10,905 nt of DNA from Pseudomonadales bacterium (GCA_022360535.1 JAKSCP010000284.1:1-10905), one strand, 5' to 3'. Positions 1 through 5,975 are shown, counted from the stretch's first letter. A program made the numbers and translations. Notes: generated by a model from the sequence alone, not told the origin.

Positions 1-2
1 AT

Positions 3-551
3 GAGGCCCAGGACATTAATCCCAATGAAGTTTCGCTGCTACAACTACTTGCGGCAGATGCGGAGCAGCGCCAGGACTGGGAAGTCGCCATTAGCAACTG
101 GCGTCTGTTAATCCAGGCTAGTCCAAATTCAGAAATGGCCCAGGACCTGAGACTGCGCATCTCTGTGGCGCAGCGGCAATTGGCTTCCGAAGCAGGTGAG
201 TTGGAGGGGCCTGTTCTGGAAGTGCAGCTTTCTCTGGCGGAAGGTTTGGAATTGGATCCTGCACTCAGAGTGTTTGTTGCTGCGCGCAATGCGGAGAGAG
301 AAGGCATGCCGCCACTGGCCGCCATGGATACAACAGTTTCTGCGCTACCAACCACAATCCAGTTAGATAACCTGAATGCGGTTGGGCCCTTTAACCTTGC
401 TTCAGCAGATTCAGTGTACGTTTCTGCTCTGGTGTCTTTTGCTGGTATCGCGACACCCAGTTCAGGTGACTATCGCGTCTTGTCGGAAAACTTTGCGCAC
501 AATGGTGAACGCGTTTCGGTCGACCTTGTTATTAGCGAGCAAATCCCTTAA
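3..551 (+). CDS. ccmI: Cytochrome c maturation protein CcmI, C-terminal part (5' end outside window)
   Basis: CcmI (CycH) is the inner-membrane/periplasmic factor that holds apocytochrome c C-termini and passes them to the haem ligation complex. The open frame runs in from the left edge, giving 182 residues. The first 60 or so read as a TPR repeat (DWEVAISNWRLLIQASPNS, then an Ala/Arg-rich helix). From about residue 70 comes the beta-rich domain typical of bipartite CcmI proteins: VLEVQLSLAEGL, then RVFVAARNAE, MPPLAAMDTTVSALP and, at the end, VSVDLVI. The N-terminal membrane segments are not in the window. The stop lies 15 bp before the LysE-type gene, so co-transcription is likely. No other ccm gene is visible, because ccmI usually ends the ccm operon. 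The assignment rests on remembered family patterns, and the order of motifs fits well. Confidence 0.82.
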   Translation, partial: EAQDINPNEVSLLQLLAADAEQRQDWEVAISNWRLLIQASPNSEMAQDLRLRISVAQRQLASEAGELEGPVLEVQLSLAEGLELDPALRVFVAARNAEREGMPPLAAMDTTVSALPTTIQLDNLNAVGPFNLASADSVYVSALVSFAGIATPSSGDYRVLSENFAHNGERVSVDLVISEQIP

Positions 552-566
552 CCCCTTGCTCGCCCC

Positions 567-1187
567 ATGTACTGGACCGAATTTCTCACTATCGCTATCG
601 CCCATCTATTTGCAGTAGCGTCACCGGGCCCTGACTTCGTTATTGTAACTCGTCAAAGTGTGACAGGTGGTACGCGTCTGGGAGTCTGGACCAGTCTTGG
701 CGTAGGTGCTGGTATCCTGGTGCACGTCAGCTACTGTATTCTCGGCGTGGCGATTCTGCTTTCGCAATCAGAAACACTATTTAATGCGATGAAATACATC
801 GCCGCCGCTTACCTCTGCTATTTAGGATTGCAGTCGATCCGCGCTTCGTTTCATCAAGTTTCTACCGCTGAAAACGGGTCAGTTACAGAAACCTCGTTCA
901 AACAAGCTTTCTGGTCTGGGTTTCTGACCAATGGATTAAATCCTAAAGCGACGTTGTTCTTTTTGGCGTTGTTCACTGTCGTTATCGATATCAATACCCC
1001 CACCTTTATTCAGGTTATATACGGTATTTACCTCGCTGTTGCGACATTCATTTGGTTCGCTTTTCTCTCTACCGTCTTAGGAAAACCAAATGTCAGGCAG
1101 TTCATGTTGCAGGCAGGGCTGTGGTTTGAACGAGGCATGGGAATTGTACTCATACTGCTGGCTGTGCAGATCGTGCTTTTCGCCTAG
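567..1187 (+). CDS. LysE/RhtB family amino-acid exporter
   Basis: Predicted inner-membrane exporter of the LysE/RhtB family, whose members export amino acids such as lysine, threonine or homoserine; the substrate here cannot be told. The 206 residues match the usual 200-210. The N-terminus carries the family signature SPGPDFVIVTRQS (about 19-31), followed by the glycine-rich GTRLGVWTSLGVGAGILVH (about 35-53). About six hydrophobic segments are visible, near residues 4-24, 40-65, 70-90, 115-140, 147-170 and 185-205. LNPKATLFFLALF (about 124-136) is the second typical motif. The ATG start has no clear Shine-Dalgarno sequence and lies 15 bp after ccmI, so it may be translated through coupling. 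A 61-bp gap separates it from moaA. Confidence 0.85.
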   Translation: MYWTEFLTIAIAHLFAVASPGPDFVIVTRQSVTGGTRLGVWTSLGVGAGILVHVSYCILGVAILLSQSETLFNAMKYIAAAYLCYLGLQSIRASFHQVSTAENGSVTETSFKQAFWSGFLTNGLNPKATLFFLALFTVVIDINTPTFIQVIYGIYLAVATFIWFAFLSTVLGKPNVRQFMLQAGLWFERGMGIVLILLAVQIVLFA

Positions 1188-1248
1188 TCTGTCTTACGGA
1201 CCTGCACTGGCGCTTGATTCTGAGGTATAGTGGTGGTTGGAGTTGATC

Positions 1249-2256
1249 ATGACCGAAACTGCATTGCCTGAAGTCCTAATCGATAAGTTCGATCGCCGTA
1301 TCGACTATATCCGCCTGTCAGTAACTGACCGTTGCGACTTTCGTTGTGTGTATTGTATGACGGAGGACATGACGTTCCTGCCTCGTGCACAGATTTTGTC
1401 ACTGGAAGAGTTATATCGTGTGGGCAAAGCCTTTACTGAATTAGGCGTGCGCAAAATACGATTGACCGGTGGCGAGCCTATGGTCAGGACTGATGTGATG
1501 TCGTTGATCGAGAAACTTGGCAAATTGCCAGGTCTCGAGGAGTTATTGCTTACCACCAACGGTGCACAACTCGATAAATATGCCGCTCCATTGCGCAATG
1601 CTGGTGTTAATCGCATCAATATCAGCATCGATAGTCTCGATGCTGAGCGCTTCAAACGCATCTCACGGGTGGGAAAACTGGAGAAAGTACTGCAAGGTAT
1701 CGATGCAGCCATTGCACAAGGTTTCGAACGCATTCGTTTGAACTCAGTCATTATGCGTGGCTATAACGAAGATGAGGTGTTAGGCCTTACAGATTACGCG
1801 CTGGAACGCGGCATCGATATCGCATTCATCGAAGAGATGCCTTTAGGGGAAGCCTCTGACCACGACCGTGTCGATACTACCTGCAGCAATGCCTGGGTGC
1901 GTGAAGAAATCGAGAAGAAATACCAATTAGTGAACAGTACTTCTAAAACTGCGGGTCCATCTCGTTATGCGCAAGTGGTCGACAGTAAGAGTCGCATTGG
2001 TTTCATTTCTCCCGTAACTCATAATTTCTGCGCAGATTGCAATCGAGTGCGCATTACTGTCGAGGGCAGATTGCTCCTCTGTCTGGGTAATGAACATTCC
2101 ATTGATCTAAGAGCAATCCTGCGGGATGCAAACCAGACCGACGATGATCTCAAGCGCGCGATTGTGGCGTCCATGGACATCAAGCCAGAACGTCACTACT
2201 TCTATGATAAAGATCATGCTCAACCGGTTCGCCTGATGAATATGACTGGCGGATAG
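1249..2256 (+). CDS. moaA: GTP 3',8-cyclase MoaA (molybdenum cofactor synthesis)
   Basis: Radical-SAM enzyme that converts GTP to 3',8-cyclo-7,8-dihydro-GTP, the first step of molybdopterin synthesis, in the cytoplasm. Both iron-sulfur sites are present. The N-terminal CX3CX2C is Cys29, Cys33 and Cys36 in TDRCDFRCVYCM. The C-terminal CX2CX13C is Cys261, Cys264 and Cys278 in the stretch starting NFCADCNRVRI. RLTGGEP (SAM contact) and the C-terminal Gly-Gly (MNMTGG end) needed for activity are intact. At 335 residues the length is normal. I chose ATG 1249 over an in-frame TTG at 1237 because GGAG at 1239-1242 sits 6 nt before the ATG. A TATAGT at 1226-1231 could be a -10 box, but no good -35 is seen. 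moaB follows after 7 bp; moaC, moaD and moaE are not in the window. Confidence 0.96.
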   Translation: MTETALPEVLIDKFDRRIDYIRLSVTDRCDFRCVYCMTEDMTFLPRAQILSLEELYRVGKAFTELGVRKIRLTGGEPMVRTDVMSLIEKLGKLPGLEELLLTTNGAQLDKYAAPLRNAGVNRINISIDSLDAERFKRISRVGKLEKVLQGIDAAIAQGFERIRLNSVIMRGYNEDEVLGLTDYALERGIDIAFIEEMPLGEASDHDRVDTTCSNAWVREEIEKKYQLVNSTSKTAGPSRYAQVVDSKSRIGFISPVTHNFCADCNRVRITVEGRLLLCLGNEHSIDLRAILRDANQTDDDLKRAIVASMDIKPERHYFYDKDHAQPVRLMNMTGG

Positions 2257-2263
2257 GAGTGAT

Positions 2264-2761
2264 ATGAGCGCAGCAACTTCGCTTTCTTTGGCGGTAATCA
2301 CAGTCTCAGATACCAGAACCGAGGAGACCGACAAATCCGGTCCGGTGCTTATCGAGTGCTTACAGCAAGCCGGGCACAAGCTTCACAGCAAAGCTATTGT
2401 GAAGGACGATGTGTATCAATTGCGGGCAGCAGCCTCGTCCCTCATTGCTGACCCGGATGTCCAGGGCATACTCATGACCGGTGGTACCGGCTTTACCGAG
2501 CGCGACAATACCCTGACTGCTATCCAACCGTTGCTGGATGACGCCATCGAGGGATTTGGTGAATTGTTCAGGCAGCTATCCTACGAAGAGATTGGCACCT
2601 CAACGATTCAATCCAGAGCTTTCGCGGGGCTTGCCAATAACACTATCGTTTTCTGTGTGCCGGGATCTCCAGGGGCATGCCGCACAGCCTGGGATAAAAT
2701 TATTGCCCAACAACTGGACAGTGCGTATAAGCCTTGCAATTTTGTCGACAAGATCGGCTAG
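2264..2761 (+). CDS. moaB: MoaB/Mog-family molybdopterin biosynthesis protein
   Basis: Cytoplasmic molybdopterin-binding protein of the MoaB/MogA family. Family members adenylylate molybdopterin before metal insertion, although E. coli MoaB itself is reported to be dispensable or inactive in this step. The 165 residues match E. coli MoaB (about 170). Visible motifs are AVITVSDTR near the N-terminus, the substrate-binding GILMTGGTGFTERDNT (about 69-84), then GFGELFRQLSYEEIGTSTIQ, and VPGSPGACRTAWD near the end. The TAGGAG ribosome binding site overlaps the moaA stop codon and lies 4 nt before ATG, so translation is probably coupled to moaA. The C-terminal CNFVDKIG resembles the MoaB subfamily more than MogA. 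Confidence 0.92.
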   Translation: MSAATSLSLAVITVSDTRTEETDKSGPVLIECLQQAGHKLHSKAIVKDDVYQLRAAASSLIADPDVQGILMTGGTGFTERDNTLTAIQPLLDDAIEGFGELFRQLSYEEIGTSTIQSRAFAGLANNTIVFCVPGSPGACRTAWDKIIAQQLDSAYKPCNFVDKIG

Positions 2762-2807
2762 CCTTACCAGCTCTTTCATCAACTCTTAACCGCATCAACG
2801 GGTTGCC

Positions 2808-2826
2808 ACAGCACGCTTCGTGCTGT
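2808..2826. repeat. Perfect 8-bp inverted repeat downstream of moaB
   Basis: ACAGCACG at 2808-2815 and CGTGCTGT at 2819-2826 form a perfect 8-bp stem with a CTT loop, 46 bp after the moaB stop. No T-run follows on either strand: on the plus strand CTATGTGG follows. It is therefore not a textbook intrinsic terminator. It may protect the moaAB transcript 3' end or assist factor-dependent termination; this is inference. Confidence 0.5.
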
Positions 2827-2911
2827 CTATGTGGTTGCAAAAAAATGGAATATTAGAAAAGGGGATAGTAGAGAAGAGGATGTTGCAGGTTTTCACCAGA
2901 CCAGAAAGAGA

Positions 2912-2946
2912 AACGCCAGCTTGGGATAAATTCTCAAGCTGGCGTT
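2912..2946 (-). terminator. Strong hairpin, probable intrinsic terminator of the minus-strand peptide locus
   Basis: AACGCCAGCTTG (2912-2923) and CAAGCTGGCGTT (2935-2946) are perfect 12-bp arms. G-U, G-C and A-U pairs extend the stem inward, leaving a TAAAT loop (2927-2931). Read on the minus strand the stem is followed by TCTCTTTCTGG, a moderately U-rich tail. Read on the plus strand it is followed by CACTGACC, so the polarity favours the minus strand. It begins at the stop codon of the 11-codon ORF and about 55 bp after the stop of the 37-codon gene, which is where a terminator for that transcript would be expected. It could also block antisense read-through from moaB. Confidence 0.6.
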
Positions 2947-2981
2947 CACTGACCTGTTGGTCTATTAGAAAGGCTAAACAT
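2946..2981 (-). CDS. Possible 11-residue ORF behind a full-length Shine-Dalgarno sequence
   Basis: On the minus strand, AAAGGAGG (plus positions 2986-2993, complementary to the 16S rRNA 3' end) is followed by four bases and ATG, then eleven codons reading MFSLSNRPTGQ and TGA. The ORF begins 20 bp after the stop of the 37-codon gene, and its stop touches the terminator stem. A small inverted repeat, AGGCT/AGCCT (plus 2971-2975 and 2984-2988), would fold part of the ribosome binding site into a stem with the ATG in the loop. A second pairing register, AAAGG with CCTTT, covers the rest of the site. It may be a translated micro-peptide, a ribosome-binding control element, or chance. No known family is recognised at this length. 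Confidence 0.3.
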   Translation of the reverse strand: MFSLSNRPTGQ

Positions 2982-3001
2982 AGAGCCTCCTTTATAGTGT
3001 T

Positions 3002-3115
3002 TTACACGGCTGCATAGACAATCGCGGCAGGTACTGCAAGGGCAACTACAACCAATGCAATGCTGACGACAATCGCTTCTACGACTGGCCGAGCGTTTTT
3101 AAGTGCCTTACTCAT
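3002..3115 (-). CDS. Small single-pass membrane peptide (37 aa), function unknown
   Basis: A 37-residue peptide with a basic N-terminus (MSKALKNARPVVEA, with Lys3, Lys6 and Arg9). A continuous hydrophobic stretch of Val, Ala, Ile and Leu runs from about residue 14 to the end (IVVSIALVVVALAVPAAIVY), with one proline at 29 and no Cys or Trp. This fits one inner-membrane helix with the N-terminus inside. The start is supported by AAGGAG on the minus strand, with six bases between GGAG and ATG. A longer in-frame ORF begins at 3202, but that start lacks a ribosome binding site. Its own putative -10 (TACTAT, plus 3182-3187) and a downstream hairpin make it look like an independent transcript divergent from the nuclease gene. 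Small regulatory membrane proteins and type I toxins share this architecture; which applies cannot be told. I recognise no family. Confidence 0.55.
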   Translation of the reverse strand: MSKALKNARPVVEAIVVSIALVVVALAVPAAIVYAAV

Positions 3116-3181
3116 TGTTTTCTCCTTAAATTCAATAGAGTGGTTAATAATTTCGGATGTGATCTCCACAACACGGCGCGT

Positions 3182-3438
3182 ATAGTAACACATTTCGTCC
3201 ATAAAGGTAACAAACTTGAGTATTTGAGCGCACTTGTAAAAGAAAGTAACAAATCTCCTCGCTAAACAAGAGAAGTAGATTTAAAGTTAATAAAAACAAT
3301 GATATACAAAGTTATAATTGTTTCAGAGATGTCACAGTGGCTTCGAGATAGGGTGTTTAACCCTTTGAAAACCAATAACTAAAACCTTCAAAAGTCAGAG
3401 ATGTGATGAGCATCACATTCGTAACCTTAGGTAACACA
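3182..3438 (-). repeat. Four dispersed copies of a TKTGTTACYWW element
   Basis: On the minus strand the same 11-mer pattern occurs four times: TTTGTTACTTT (plus 3243-3253), TTTGTTACCTT (3204-3214), TGTGTTACTAT (3182-3192) and TGTGTTACCTA (3428-3438). All have the same orientation. The two inner intervals are 39 and 22 bp. A further GTAAC lies exactly 10 bp from the last copy, at 3421-3425. The copy at 3182-3192 overlaps the proposed -10 of the peptide gene. The pattern could be a set of operators for one regulator; no known regulator is assigned. Confidence 0.35.
3401..3418. promoter_or_regulatory. CRP/Vfr-type palindromic operator
   Basis: ATGTGATGAGCATCACAT has perfect 8-bp arms around a central AG and contains the complete TGTGA-N6-TCACA consensus of the CRP family. 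The flanks (AG before, TC after) are partly like the extended E. coli consensus. Its centre lies about 110 bp before the nuclease ATG, and near -90 if TAGAAT at 3487-3492 is the -10 box, a position compatible with upstream activation. It could serve either divergent gene. FNR is less likely, because the half-site is TGTGA rather than TTGAT. Confidence 0.6.
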
Positions 3439-3519
3439 CTGGTAATTTTGCTATTTGGTGCGGATGCATTGCCGTTTGGCTCGGGCTAGAATTGCACGCT
3501 TATTTTTGGAGAGGCTTCC

Positions 3520-4287
3520 ATGCGGATCATCACTTTCAACTGCAATGGGATTCGGGCAGCTGCCCGTAAGGGTTTTTTTGACTGGCTAAAAACCGTTCCC
3601 GCCGATGTGGTTTGCCTGCAGGAAACCAAGGCGCAGATTGACCAGCTCAGCGATCCAGTCTTTCACCCTGAGGACTACCAGTGTTTCTATTTTGATGCCG
3701 TCAAGAAGGGCTATGCGGGTACTGCCATGTATTTGAGGCGGGAACCAAAAAAGCTCAGTCGCGGCCTGGGGTTTGAGCTGGCGGATACGGAAGGTCGCTA
3801 TATACAAGCCGATTTCGACGGGCTCAGTGTGGCATCACTGTATTTGCCTTCAGGGTCGGCAGGCCCTGAGCGACAGGAACGCAAGTTTGCGTTCATGGAC
3901 CAATTCATGGAGCACATGCGGTCTCTGCGCAGAAAGCGCCGTGAGTTCATCATTTGTGCGGACTGGAACATCTGTCATAAGGAAATCGATCTGAAAAACT
4001 GGCGCTCCAACCAGAAAAATTCGGGATTTCTGCCTGAGGAGAGGCAGTGGTTGGATACGCTCTATGACGAGGTGGGCTATGTGGATGCATTTCGAGTGGT
4101 AAACCAGGAGCCCGACCAGTATTCCTGGTGGTCTAACAGGGGGCAGGCCAGGGCTAACAATGTGGGATGGCGTCTGGACTACCATGTGGTGACGCCAGGC
4201 TTGAAAGAAAAAATAAAATCCGCTGAAATCTACACGGAAGAAAACTTCTCCGATCATGCGCCGGTGATAATTGATTATGAATTGTAG
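3520..4287 (+). CDS. ExoIII-family AP endonuclease/exonuclease, Crc-like branch with intact active site
   Basis: Endonuclease/exonuclease/phosphatase-fold protein of 255 residues, expected to act on abasic sites and duplex 3' ends in base excision repair. Residues equivalent to the E. coli ExoIII catalytic set are all visible: Asn7 (FNCNG), Glu35 (LQETK), Tyr108 (LYLPSG), Asp148 and Asn150 (ADWNI), Asp220 (GWRLDYH), and Asp245-His246 (SDHAPV). Many surrounding stretches match Pseudomonas Crc more than ExoIII: GRYIQADFDGLSVASLYLPS, KFAFMDQF, RRKRREFI, GWRLDYHVVTPGL. Crc itself has lost several of these catalytic residues (for example SQHAPL and the Asp-Asn motif). I therefore call a nuclease, and leave an RNA-regulatory role open. 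GGAGAGG at 3509-3515 lies 4 nt before the ATG. The 3' end overlaps the PPIase gene by 11 bp. A gene symbol is withheld because xthA and crc are both possible. Confidence 0.88.
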   Translation: MRIITFNCNGIRAAARKGFFDWLKTVPADVVCLQETKAQIDQLSDPVFHPEDYQCFYFDAVKKGYAGTAMYLRREPKKLSRGLGFELADTEGRYIQADFDGLSVASLYLPSGSAGPERQERKFAFMDQFMEHMRSLRRKRREFIICADWNICHKEIDLKNWRSNQKNSGFLPEERQWLDTLYDEVGYVDAFRVVNQEPDQYSWWSNRGQARANNVGWRLDYHVVTPGLKEKIKSAEIYTEENFSDHAPVIIDYEL

Positions 4288-4909
4288 ATTTAGTGAACTA
4301 GTGAATGGATTTCTCAAACAGCTCAGGCTGTTGCTCATTCCCGTACTGCTGTTCGCAGCAAATTCTGCGTTCGCTCAGCCTCTAATCGCCGTGATCGACA
4401 CGTCCAAAGGTATCATGCGCGCCGAACTCAATGACCGGGCCGCACCTACATCGGTAGCTAACTTCGTGAACCTCGCCATGCGCGGCTATTATGATGGTTT
4501 AACCTTCCATCGTGTCGAGAGAAATTTTATGGCGCAAGGTGGTGATCCCAGAGCAGATGGCACTGGTGGGCCAGGCTATCGCTTTGCGGGCGAGATCATT
4601 CTGAAACACAACCAGCAAGGTATTCTATCCATGGCCAATTCAGGGCCGGGCACCGATGGAAGTCAATTCTTCATCACCCATCTGGCGACACCCCATCTGG
4701 ATGGTTTGCATTCGGTCTTTGGTAGGGTAAGGGAAGGGGCACAGGTGATTTTGCAGATTCGACGCCGCGATGTGATTAACAGTATCACCATCGAAGGAGA
4801 CCCATCCGATTTGTTTCGGCGCAAGGCTGAACAGCTGGCAGAATGGAATGAGGTGTTAGATCAGAATTTTCCCGATCTTAAGTCTGCTTTCGTACCTGCG
4901 GACCTATAG
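4277..4909 (+). CDS. Periplasmic cyclophilin-type peptidyl-prolyl isomerase
   Basis: Cis-trans proline isomerase of the cyclophilin family, exported to the periplasm (PpiA-like). From ATG 4277 the protein has 210 residues. Residues 1-33 are a signal peptide: Lys14 and Arg17, a hydrophobic core LLLIPVLLFAA, and a likely cut after SAFA at 33. The catalytic pattern is present: FHRV with Arg79, then Phe84 and Gln87 in FMAQGGDPRADGTGGPGY. SMANSGPGTDGSQFFIT and HLDGLHSVFGRV follow. A 35-residue charged tail lies after the core domain. The start codon lies inside the end of the nuclease gene (11-bp overlap); TTG at 4271 and GTG at 4301 are other possible starts. The 3' end overlaps the convergent yciI by 6 bp. 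Confidence 0.92.
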   Translation: MNCRFSELVNGFLKQLRLLLIPVLLFAANSAFAQPLIAVIDTSKGIMRAELNDRAAPTSVANFVNLAMRGYYDGLTFHRVERNFMAQGGDPRADGTGGPGYRFAGEIILKHNQQGILSMANSGPGTDGSQFFITHLATPHLDGLHSVFGRVREGAQVILQIRRRDVINSITIEGDPSDLFRRKAEQLAEWNEVLDQNFPDLKSAFVPADL

Positions 4910-5200
4910 GACTCGCTTAAAGGGTTTCACCACTACTTTCTCGTAGACACCGGCGGCGACATAAGGGTCAGCATCAGCCCACGCCTGTGCTTGCTCCAGA
5001 CTGTCAAATTCGGCAATAACCAGGCTCCCGCTAAATCCTTCATCACCCGGCTCTTCGCTATCAATTGCCGGGTGAGGGCCAGCCGCTAACAGGCGTTTCT
5101 GTTCAACCAACTGGTTAAGTCGTTTAAGGTGAGCAGGACGGGCGGACTTTCGCTTTGACAAACTATCGCTCACATCGGTACTCATGATTGCGTAGTACAT
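4904..5200 (-). CDS. yciI: YciI family protein
   Basis: Small cytoplasmic protein of 98 residues with the ferredoxin-like fold of the YciI family. The H. influenzae homologue has a proposed His/Asp active centre, but no physiological reaction is established. Visible family motifs are MYYAIMSTD, RPAHLKRL with His24, LLAAGPHPAID with Asp47, GSLVIAEFDSLEQAQAWADA, and DPYVAAGVYEKVVVKPFK. On the minus strand it follows yciB by 9 bp. Its AGGAGC ribosome binding site overlaps the yciB stop codon, so the two are almost certainly one operon. yciI and yciB are also close together in enterobacteria. Confidence 0.93.
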   Translation of the reverse strand: MYYAIMSTDVSDSLSKRKSARPAHLKRLNQLVEQKRLLAAGPHPAIDSEEPGDEGFSGSLVIAEFDSLEQAQAWADADPYVAAGVYEKVVVKPFKRVL

Positions 5201-5209
5201 GTTTAGCTC

Positions 5210-5827
5210 CTAGCTGTTAGCTGATTCTTCCCTAGCCGATTCGGCAACGGCTTCTTCTTCGACTTCGATGTACTTGGCAAGCAGTGGCATCTGGCCGATC
5301 ACGAAAGCGAAAGTCAAAATCAAGTTGCCAAACACTTTGAATTGAATCCACAGTGCTTCGCTAAGCAGGAAGGCGACAGCAAGATTTATGGCGCCTAAAA
5401 CGATGAAGTAATAAATCCAGATCGTATTGAGTCGTATCCACAATTCCTTAGGTGCATTCACCGCATGGCCCATCATGTGTTCGATAGCTGGCTTGTCTCC
5501 GATATAGCGAGAAGCCAAAAAGATGCTGGCGAAGATCCAATTGACAATTGGTGCTTTCCACTTCAGAAAATTGGTGTCGCGGAAGATGATGGTAGGAATG
5601 CAAAATAAAACCACGGCACCGACCGTTATCCACTGAAATTTATCGAGCCGTTTCTGAGCCAGAAACAGGCTTCCATATACCAGTATTGAAGCGGCCAGTA
5701 GAAATTCAGCAGCACTAAAGATACCGCCAACACTGTGTTCGTAACCGGCAATGGTGACCGTGCGCTCATCCATGGCCCATACGATAAAAAACACTAACAG
5801 GGGAATGTAATCGATAAACTGCTTCAT
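5210..5827 (-). CDS. yciB: Inner-membrane septation protein YciB (IspZ family)
   Basis: Polytopic inner-membrane protein of the YciB/IspZ family, linked in enterobacteria and Shigella to cell envelope synthesis and septation. The 205 residues compare with about 180 in E. coli; the excess is an acidic C-terminal tail (about residues 183-205: EVEEEAVAESAREESANS). Family marks are MKQFIDYIPLLVFFIVW at the N-terminus, FRDTNFLKWKAPIVNWIFA in the middle, and WIRLNTIWIYYFIVLGAINL. About five membrane segments are visible. Divergent yciO starts 148 bp upstream. No strong ribosome binding site precedes the ATG. Confidence 0.93.
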   Translation of the reverse strand: MKQFIDYIPLLVFFIVWAMDERTVTIAGYEHSVGGIFSAAEFLLAASILVYGSLFLAQKRLDKFQWITVGAVVLFCIPTIIFRDTNFLKWKAPIVNWIFASIFLASRYIGDKPAIEHMMGHAVNAPKELWIRLNTIWIYYFIVLGAINLAVAFLLSEALWIQFKVFGNLILTFAFVIGQMPLLAKYIEVEEEAVAESAREESANS

Positions 5828-5975
5828 ACTGCTGTCCAGTCTTGAATCTGCTCGCCATCTTAAAGCATCTACAAAAAGGTGTCTGCTTTTGTCCTACTAT
5901 AGTTTAGAATCACCAGCTTTTCGTGAGCCACACCTTCCCGAGCGCTACTTCTAGCTGTATTAGCTTAAACCCGTC
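5828..5975. promoter_or_regulatory. Divergent promoter region yciB/yciO
   Basis: This 148-bp gap separates the yciB and yciO start codons and must hold both promoters. On the plus strand TACTAT (5895-5900) and TAGAAT (5905-5910) resemble -10 boxes, but no matching -35 is convincing. ACAAAA (5871-5876) and TTTTGT (5887-5892) form a short inverted repeat. I cannot place exact promoters. Confidence 0.35.

Larger units (their letters stand above)
3116..3519. other. 404-bp AT-rich intergenic control region between divergent genes
   Basis: No gene is supported here. It separates the minus-strand peptide gene from the plus-strand nuclease gene, so it should carry promoters for both. Visible elements are these. 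TACTAT (minus strand, plus 3182-3187) has a poor -35, TTACCT, 17 bp upstream. A perfect TATAAT at 3313-3318 on the plus strand lacks a good -35. TAGAAT at 3487-3492 lies 27 bp before the nuclease ATG. Inverted repeats are AAACAAT/ATTGTTT (3294-3300 and 3317-3323) and AGGGT/ACCCT (3350-3354 and 3360-3364). The CRP-like palindrome and the TGTTAC repeats are listed separately. A weak half-match to a CRP site, TGTGATCTCCACAACA, lies at 3158-3173. The promoter assignments are tentative. Confidence 0.5.

Noticed and set aside
1237..1248. Upstream TTG start for moaA
   Set aside because: It would put the GGAG motif inside the coding sequence, whereas that motif is correctly spaced for ATG 1249.
1188..1248. 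Molybdenum cofactor riboswitch before moaA
   Set aside because: The gap is only 61 bp and shows no large paired structure, too short for the known Moco RNA motif.
2820..3017. 65-codon plus-strand ORF after moaB
   Set aside because: It has no ribosome binding site, reads through the long hairpin at 2912-2946 and lies antisense to the better supported peptide genes; the residue sequence looks random.
3158..3173. Second CRP site
   Set aside because: Only one half (TGTGA) matches; the other half, CAACA, is poor, so it is mentioned only as a weak half-site.
3002..3202. Longer 66-residue version of the minus-strand peptide
   Set aside because: The ATG at 3202 has no Shine-Dalgarno and lies upstream of the likely -10 box, while the internal ATG at 3115 has AAGGAG at good spacing.
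3850..4338. 162-codon minus-strand ORF
   Set aside because: It lies opposite the nuclease gene and the start of the PPIase gene, both certain; there is no ribosome binding site and no family resemblance.
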